Source: Sulfuritalea sp. (GTDB lineage: Bacteria > Pseudomonadota > Gammaproteobacteria > Burkholderiales > Rhodocyclaceae). Taken from it: DNA of 64,000 bases. This document shows positions 59,643-64,000 of this stretch, piece by piece; positions within the stretch are counted from its first letter, which is position 1; each line of letters begins with the position of its first letter. The stretch lies in assembly GCA_023229685.1 (NCBI GenBank), contig JALNYT010000003.1, positions 108,062-172,061 on the forward strand, read 5' to 3'. Below the pieces are notes generated by a model. That model had not been told where the DNA came from. It saw nothing but the letters and a program-made list of their open reading frames with translations, and made no database searches. Position numbers and translations under genes: made by a program.

Positions 59643-60734
59643 TTACTGTGTCCGGAACAGCGAGCGCGTTGAAAACAAGGGCGAGTTGAAGGTGTCCGGC
59701 TCCTTGCCGCTGGCGTATTCGGCGTGGTAGGCAGAGACGCGCTCGACTTCATGCTTGGAACCGAAGATCAGCGGTACGCGCTGGTGCAGTTCCGCCGGAG
59801 TGATTTCCATGACCCGCTCGCGACCTGTGGTCGATAGGCCGCCGGCCTGTTCGATGAGGAAGGAGATCGGGTTGGCTTCGTACATGAGGCGCAAGCGCCC
59901 CGGCTTGGACGGATCCTTGCTGTCCTTCGGGTACATGAAGATTCCGCCGCGCGTCAGAATGCGGAAAGTTTCCGCCACCAGCGAGGCGACCCAGCGCATG
60001 TTGAAATCCTTGCCCCTGGAACCGGTCTTGCCGGCCAGGCACTCTGTCACATAACGCTTCACCGGGGGTTCCCAGAAACGTTCGTTGGACGCGTTGATGG
60101 CGAATTCGCTGGCGTCGGCCGGAATGCGCATCTGCGGATGAGTCAGGATGAAGGCGCCGATCTCGCGGTCCAGCGTGAAGCCATCGACCCCATGGCCGGT
60201 GGTCAGCAGCAGCATGGTCGAAGGCCCGTAGAGCGCGAGCCCGGCGCAGACCTGTTGCGTGCCGGGCTGCAGGAAATCCTCGAGGCTGGCGTTGCTGCCC
60301 GGATTGGGTGCGCGCAGAATCGAAAAGATGCTGCCCACCGTGAGATTGACGTCGATGTTGGAACTGCCGTCAAGCGGATCGAAAACCAGCAGGTACTTGC
60401 CGCGTCGGCAATGGTCGGGAATGGCGTACACCCCTTCCATCTCCTCGGAGGCCATGCCGCTGAGGTGACCGTTCCATTGATTTTCCTGCAGCATGACGTC
60501 GTTGCTTATGACATCCAGCTTCTTCTGCACCTCGCCCTGGACGTTGACCAGGGCGCCATCGGCGCCGGCATTGCCCAGCGCCCCGATCAGGGCGCCCTTG
60601 TTCACCTGGTTGGAGATGATCTTGATTGCCGTGGCCAGGGAATTGAGCAGTCCCGAAAACTCCCCCGAGGCGCCCGGATGCTTGTGCTCCTCCTCAATGG
60701 TGTACCGCGTCAGCGTGGTGCGTCCCTGATGCAT
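59643..60734 (-). CDS. fbp: Fructose-1,6-bisphosphatase class I
   Basis: Hydrolyses fructose-1,6-bisphosphate; in autotrophs often also sedoheptulose-1,7-bisphosphate. The 363-residue protein shows the metal site [44 protein letters not shown], the sugar-binding [15 protein letters not shown] and GGIFMYPKD. An AGGGAGCAGG ribosome site precedes the ATG. It is the first gene of the fbp-prk-tkt-gap-pgk-pyk-fba run; its promoter should lie in the 60735-60963 gap. Confidence 0.96.
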   Translation of the reverse strand: MHQGRTTLTRYTIEEEHKHPGASGEFSGLLNSLATAIKIISNQVNKGALIGALGNAGADGALVNVQGEVQKKLDVISNDVMLQENQWNGHLSGMASEEMEGVYAIPDHCRRGKYLLVFDPLDGSSNIDVNLTVGSIFSILRAPNPGSNASLEDFLQPGTQQVCAGLALYGPSTMLLLTTGHGVDGFTLDREIGAFILTHPQMRIPADASEFAINASNERFWEPPVKRYVTECLAGKTGSRGKDFNMRWVASLVAETFRILTRGGIFMYPKDSKDPSKPGRLRLMYEANPISFLIEQAGGLSTTGRERVMEITPAELHQRVPLIFGSKHEVERVSAYHAEYASGKEPDTFNSPLFSTRSLFRTQ

Positions 60735-60963
60735 GAGTCCTGCTCCCTAGAATGTAGCCGATGTAGCCGGATTGCCCACTGCGTATTGCCGGCGCAACTA
60801 ACCCCGCTTTGTCAGCGGACAATGTAATCGCATCGATCTATAAGCGCCATTCACTTTTTCTTATCCTTCAAATAAGGCCCTTGTTATTGCTTCCCGCGCC
60901 GCTAGAATCAGGCGGGCAGAGCGTCTGCTTCCGCAGCGCAGTCTGCTCAAAAGGAGAGTCCCC

Positions 60964-61413
60964 ATGGCTTCACTGCTATCCCGCCTCTGCGTCGCCGCAT
61001 TTGCCGCCGGCGTAACGCTGGCCGCCTGTGCCCAATCGATGTCCCCGGTCGGCCTCTGGCAGACCATTGACGACGAGACCAAAAAGCCCAAGTCCTTCGT
61101 TCGCATCACGGAAAAGGATGGCTTGATTTCGGGAGCGATCGAGAAGATTGTCGATCCGGCCAAGCAGGACTCGAAATGCGACGAATGCGCCAGTGACGAC
61201 CCGCGCAAGGGCAAGCCGGTGATCGGCATGACCATCCTGAGCGACCTGAAGAAGGACGGCGACGACGTCTGGAGCGGCGGCAGGATCCTCGACCCGAACA
61301 ACGGCAAGACCTACAACGCCAAGGTGACGCTCATCGAAGGCGGCAAGAAGCTCGAAATGCGCGGCTCCATCCTGTTCATCGGCCGCACCCAGACCTGGAT
61401 TCGCGCGGAGTAG
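60964..61413 (+). CDS. DUF2147 periplasmic protein
   Basis: 149 residues with a signal peptide (MASLLSRLCVAAFAAGVTLAACAQ). Then SPVGLWQTIDDETKKPKSFVRI, and the GWIxGxI-like SGAIEKIVDPAKQDSKCDECASDDPRKGKPVIGMTIL, GGRILDPNNGKTYNAKVTL and FIGRTQTWIRAE, typical of DUF2147. A single Cys pair (CDEC) is conserved in such proteins. An AAAGGAGAG ribosome site precedes the ATG. Function is unknown. It interrupts the cbbO-fbp minus-strand run on the opposite strand. Confidence 0.88.
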   Translation: MASLLSRLCVAAFAAGVTLAACAQSMSPVGLWQTIDDETKKPKSFVRITEKDGLISGAIEKIVDPAKQDSKCDECASDDPRKGKPVIGMTILSDLKKDGDDVWSGGRILDPNNGKTYNAKVTLIEGGKKLEMRGSILFIGRTQTWIRAE

Positions 61414-61432
61414 TTGCAGCAACCGGGTCCGG

Positions 61433-63754
61433 CTAGCGGGTCAGTTCCAGATACAGGCTCGGCAGTGTCTCGGGCAGGCGCTCGATGCGGTCCAGCACGC
61501 GCCAGCGCTTGCCGAATATCTCGCTTACATACTCGTCGGCCTTCGCGTCGAGGCTCAGGCAGAACGTCGTGATGCCTTGCGTATTGAGTTCCTCGACAGC
61601 CTTCTTCGCGTCGGCACGCAAGTGACCCGGTTCGCTGACATCGATGTCGGCGGGCTCGCCGTCGGTCAGCAGCAACAGGATTTTCTTGTCGGCCTTGCGC
61701 TGGGCCAGGTAGTGGCCGGCGTGACGCAGTGCGGCGCCCATGCGAGTGGACCATCCCGCCTCCATTGCCGCGAGTCGCGCCTTGACGGTGTCGTCCCAGC
61801 GCTCCGAAAAGCCCTTGATGTGCTGGTAACGTACCTCGTGGCGCGTGTTGGAATGGAAGCCGGCAATGGCGCAGGAGTCGCCAAGACAATCGATGGCCCA
61901 GGCCAGCAGGGAAACGGCTTCCTGGCTGAGTTCGAGAATAGTCTGTCCCGCCGTGCCGCCGGCACCGACTTTCTGGTTGAGCGACTCCGACAAATCGAGC
62001 AGCAGCAGCACGGTGATGTCGCGGCCATCGGTGCGGTGGCTCATGTTGATGCGCGGGTCCGGCGTGCTGCCGCTCTTGAAGTCGATCAGCGAGCGCAGCG
62101 CGGTATCCAGATCGAGATCGCTGCCGTCCTCCTGGTAGCGGATGCGCACCCTGTCCTGCGGCTTGAGCAGGTCGAGCAGTCGCTTTAGCTGCTTCGCCAG
62201 CACCGCATGTTTCTGCAACAGCCGGTCGATTTGGGCGGCATCGCCCGACGGATGCAGGGCTTCGTAGACGCTGACCCAGTCGGGGCGATAGGTCTGGCTT
62301 TGGCTGTCCCACTCCGGGTAGTGACGCGGCGGCAGGCCTTTCAATTCTTCGCCGGGTTCGAGTTTGCGCTCGACGTCGAAGGCGTCTTCCTCATCCCCCT
62401 GTTCGATGAATTGCCACAGCTGGCGATTGTCGTCACGGTAGTCGATGACGGTGTCGTCGAAATGCAGTTTGGCCAGTTGATCGCTCTGGCGGCGGGTCCG
62501 GGTGACATAGGCCAGCGCCAGCGCGGCGATCTCGGCGGTGCTGGATTCTCCAACGGCCAGCGCGGCATGGAAACGCTGCACGAAATCCAGCAGCACCGGA
62601 TCGCTGTAGCCGTGGGCGGGGTCGAGCAAGGCGCGCGAAATCATCGCCAGGCGGTGGCGCAGGCACGACGTGGTCTCCGGATCGCAGGCATCGGCCCGCG
62701 GATGCGGATGCAGGGCGAGGAAGATGCGGCGCAAGCCCGGATATTCGCGGATCAGCAAGGTCTCGATGCGGCAGTCCTCGAAAAATTCGACCGCCATGCG
62801 CTGGAAAGGACTCCAGTTGTCCGCAATCTGCGCCCTACTCCAGCGGCGGTGGCCGACCATGTGAGCCAGCACGGCACGGTAGCGGTCGAGGCCGCTCACC
62901 GGTTCGCCGGGACCGTGAAAATCGTCGAACACGTCCGGTACGCGCAATCCCAGCTTGTCGTAGTAGGGAATCGGCTTGCGCAGTTCGTCGAAGGCAGTGG
63001 AGTAAGGCACCAGCGGATCGCTGTCGCGCCACAGTGCGCGCAGGTAGAGATCGAGCTTTCTCTCGACATCGGCGAACAGCGTGCCGTGGCGTTCGCGCTG
63101 CAGGACGGCGCGGCTGTCGGCAGATTGCAGCCGGAAATAGTCTTCCTGACGCTCCGGATGATCGGCGTAGTTGCGGATGCCATACTCGGCCCAGTTCTTC
63201 AGGCCCGCGGTCGACGCCAGGCTGGCCAGATGCGGCGCCTGGCGGAACAATTCGGGCAGGCCGGGGCTGGGGAAGGTGGTGTGATGCCCGTGGATCGAGC
63301 CCGAGGTGCGCGCCATCAGGTCCAGCGCGACGTCGATATAAACGCGCAACTGATCGGCCGACGGCCAGCGCCGCGCCACCGCGGCCAGGGTTTGCAGGAA
63401 GGGCGTGATGGAACTGCTGTTGGGCGACTTCTGCATGGCGCGAATGGCGGCCATGACCTCCGGCAGAATGCTTTCCTGGTCGCCGCCGATGGCGGCGACC
63501 ACCGCAGGCCACTCCTCGAGGAAGGCCAGCAGCGGCTCAGGGCCGCGGCCGAGCTTGCCGATGACGCGCGCCGCCTCGATGTAGGCCTCCATCTGCGGCT
63601 TGCTGAAGCTGGTCAGCGCTTCGTAGAGGCATTCCTCGAAGACATCGGCGACCGGCGCAAAGCCGCAATCGAGCGCCGCCCACCAGGCCTGCACCTGCGG
63701 GTGCAGCATCTGCCGCTGGCGGGCATCGCTGACGGGACGGAATCCGGTGGCCAT
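61433..63754 (-). CDS. cbbO: Rubisco activation protein CbbO (VWA domain)
   Basis: 773 residues; partner of the AAA+ CbbQ in remodelling inhibited Rubisco. The N-terminal half is a helical adaptor domain; the C-terminal von Willebrand factor A domain carries the MIDAS motif LLLLDLSESLNQ, with the later Asp/Thr/Ser sites around DGEPADIDV. An acidic RRKLEPGEELKGLP-type hinge lies between them. Paralogue NorD (denitrification) has a similar layout, but the adjacent cbbQ end and the Calvin-cycle genes favour CbbO. It is directly downstream of cbbQ. Confidence 0.88.
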   Translation of the reverse strand: MATGFRPVSDARQRQMLHPQVQAWWAALDCGFAPVADVFEECLYEALTSFSKPQMEAYIEAARVIGKLGRGPEPLLAFLEEWPAVVAAIGGDQESILPEVMAAIRAMQKSPNSSSITPFLQTLAAVARRWPSADQLRVYIDVALDLMARTSGSIHGHHTTFPSPGLPELFRQAPHLASLASTAGLKNWAEYGIRNYADHPERQEDYFRLQSADSRAVLQRERHGTLFADVERKLDLYLRALWRDSDPLVPYSTAFDELRKPIPYYDKLGLRVPDVFDDFHGPGEPVSGLDRYRAVLAHMVGHRRWSRAQIADNWSPFQRMAVEFFEDCRIETLLIREYPGLRRIFLALHPHPRADACDPETTSCLRHRLAMISRALLDPAHGYSDPVLLDFVQRFHAALAVGESSTAEIAALALAYVTRTRRQSDQLAKLHFDDTVIDYRDDNRQLWQFIEQGDEEDAFDVERKLEPGEELKGLPPRHYPEWDSQSQTYRPDWVSVYEALHPSGDAAQIDRLLQKHAVLAKQLKRLLDLLKPQDRVRIRYQEDGSDLDLDTALRSLIDFKSGSTPDPRINMSHRTDGRDITVLLLLDLSESLNQKVGAGGTAGQTILELSQEAVSLLAWAIDCLGDSCAIAGFHSNTRHEVRYQHIKGFSERWDDTVKARLAAMEAGWSTRMGAALRHAGHYLAQRKADKKILLLLTDGEPADIDVSEPGHLRADAKKAVEELNTQGITTFCLSLDAKADEYVSEIFGKRWRVLDRIERLPETLPSLYLELTR

Positions 63755-63758
63755 GATC

Positions 63759-63787
63759 TATCGCGCCGTATCACCGGCGCCGACTCT
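63759..63787. repeat. AGTCGGCGC-type repeat between cbbQ and cbbO
   Basis: GCGCCGTATCaCCgGCGCCGACTCTC, the closest relative of the unit at 55548-55577. It overlaps the very end of cbbQ. Confidence 0.7.
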
Positions 63788-64000
63788 CAGACGAAGGTGC
63801 TGTCGATCGCGTGATCGAGCGTTTCGCGAATGTCCGCGTCGTCGGTGATCGGCCGCACCATGGCCATGCGACAGGCATCGCGCGGCTCGACCCCGCTCCG
63901 AATCAAGGTTGCCGCATAGACGATCAGGCGCGTCGACACGCCTTCGTCGAGGCCATGGCCCTTGAGGTTGCGCGCGACGTGGCCGATCTTGATCAGCCGG
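63787..64000 (-). CDS. cbbQ: Rubisco activase CbbQ (C-terminal part; start beyond the window)
   Basis: The minus strand up to base 64000 encodes the last ~70 residues of a MoxR/CbbQ-type AAA+ protein: KIGHVARNLKGHGLDEGVST, RLIVYAATLIRSGVEPRDAC, then RMAMVRPITDDADIRETLDHAIDSTFV-stop. This C-terminal domain (CbbQ_C) binds the hexamer partner. The following cbbO fixes the assignment against NorQ. The Rubisco genes are expected upstream, outside the window. Confidence 0.85.
   Translation of the reverse strand, partial: RLIKIGHVARNLKGHGLDEGVSTRLIVYAATLIRSGVEPRDACRMAMVRPITDDADIRETLDHAIDSTFV

Overview
The window is a dense, GC-rich bacterial chromosome segment that looks like an autotrophy-capable betaproteobacterium of the Rhodocyclales/Nitrosomonadales type. 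This placement is inferred from gene order and protein character, not from a marker gene. The evidence is a Calvin-Benson gene run ending in cbbO/cbbQ, the amgK-murU, pepP-ubiH and dusB-fis-purH-purD arrangements, lptD-surA-pdxA-rsmA, and Gram-negative envelope genes (waaF, lptD, surA, amiC).

Layout. 1-17 kb is mostly housekeeping: ribF (cut by the window edge), amiC/tsaE with divergent queG, sseA, hupB, mnmA-nudJ, ilvE to algC, alaS, and an orphan ugpB-ugpQ pair. 17.8-21.5 kb is the accessory part. A tRNA-Arg gene is followed by a broken tyrosine integrase, an unknown HEPN-like protein, and then a two-gene module between 69-bp direct repeats. That module is a class III adenylate cyclase fused to a hemerythrin domain, plus a ferritin-like diiron protein. 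21.5-26.3 kb carries a DUF2855 gene and a pair resembling a type XI secretion system: a TPR/beta-barrel SLAM-like translocator and a FecR protein with a TbpB-like barrel. 26.7-37.1 kb is a long minus-strand run: tRNA-Ala, tsaC, purD, purH, fis, dusB, ubiH, pepP, murU, amgK. 37.3-44.4 kb is the plus-strand lptD-surA-pdxA-rsmA cluster. 44.4-49.4 kb holds xthA, a CZB-hemerythrin protein, a cytochrome c and prlC. 49.5-64 kb is purC, psiE and the carbon-fixation block fba-pyk-pgk-gap-tkt-prk-fbp, then cbbO and cbbQ, all on the minus strand except one DUF2147 gene.

How the genes work together. The carbon-fixation block supplies every enzyme from 3-phosphoglycerate to ribulose-1,5-bisphosphate regeneration except the pentose isomerase/epimerase steps and sedoheptulose-specific ones. 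CbbQ/CbbO are Rubisco activases, so Rubisco genes are expected just beyond base 64000. tRNA modification is well represented (tsaE, tsaC, queG, mnmA, dusB). Peptidoglycan recycling (amgK-murU, amiC) and outer-membrane assembly (lptD, surA, waaF) form a second theme.

The most unusual features are (i) the cyclase-hemerythrin plus ferritin-like module between direct repeats, (ii) the SLAM-like/FecR-barrel pair, and (iii) several families of short palindromic repeats. One family is inserted in frame in rsmA and ubiH as the same 19-codon peptide pattern. Another type of insertion comes with a perfect inverted copy of the start of murU or ubiH coding sequence. No CRISPR array, complete insertion sequence or replication origin was seen.
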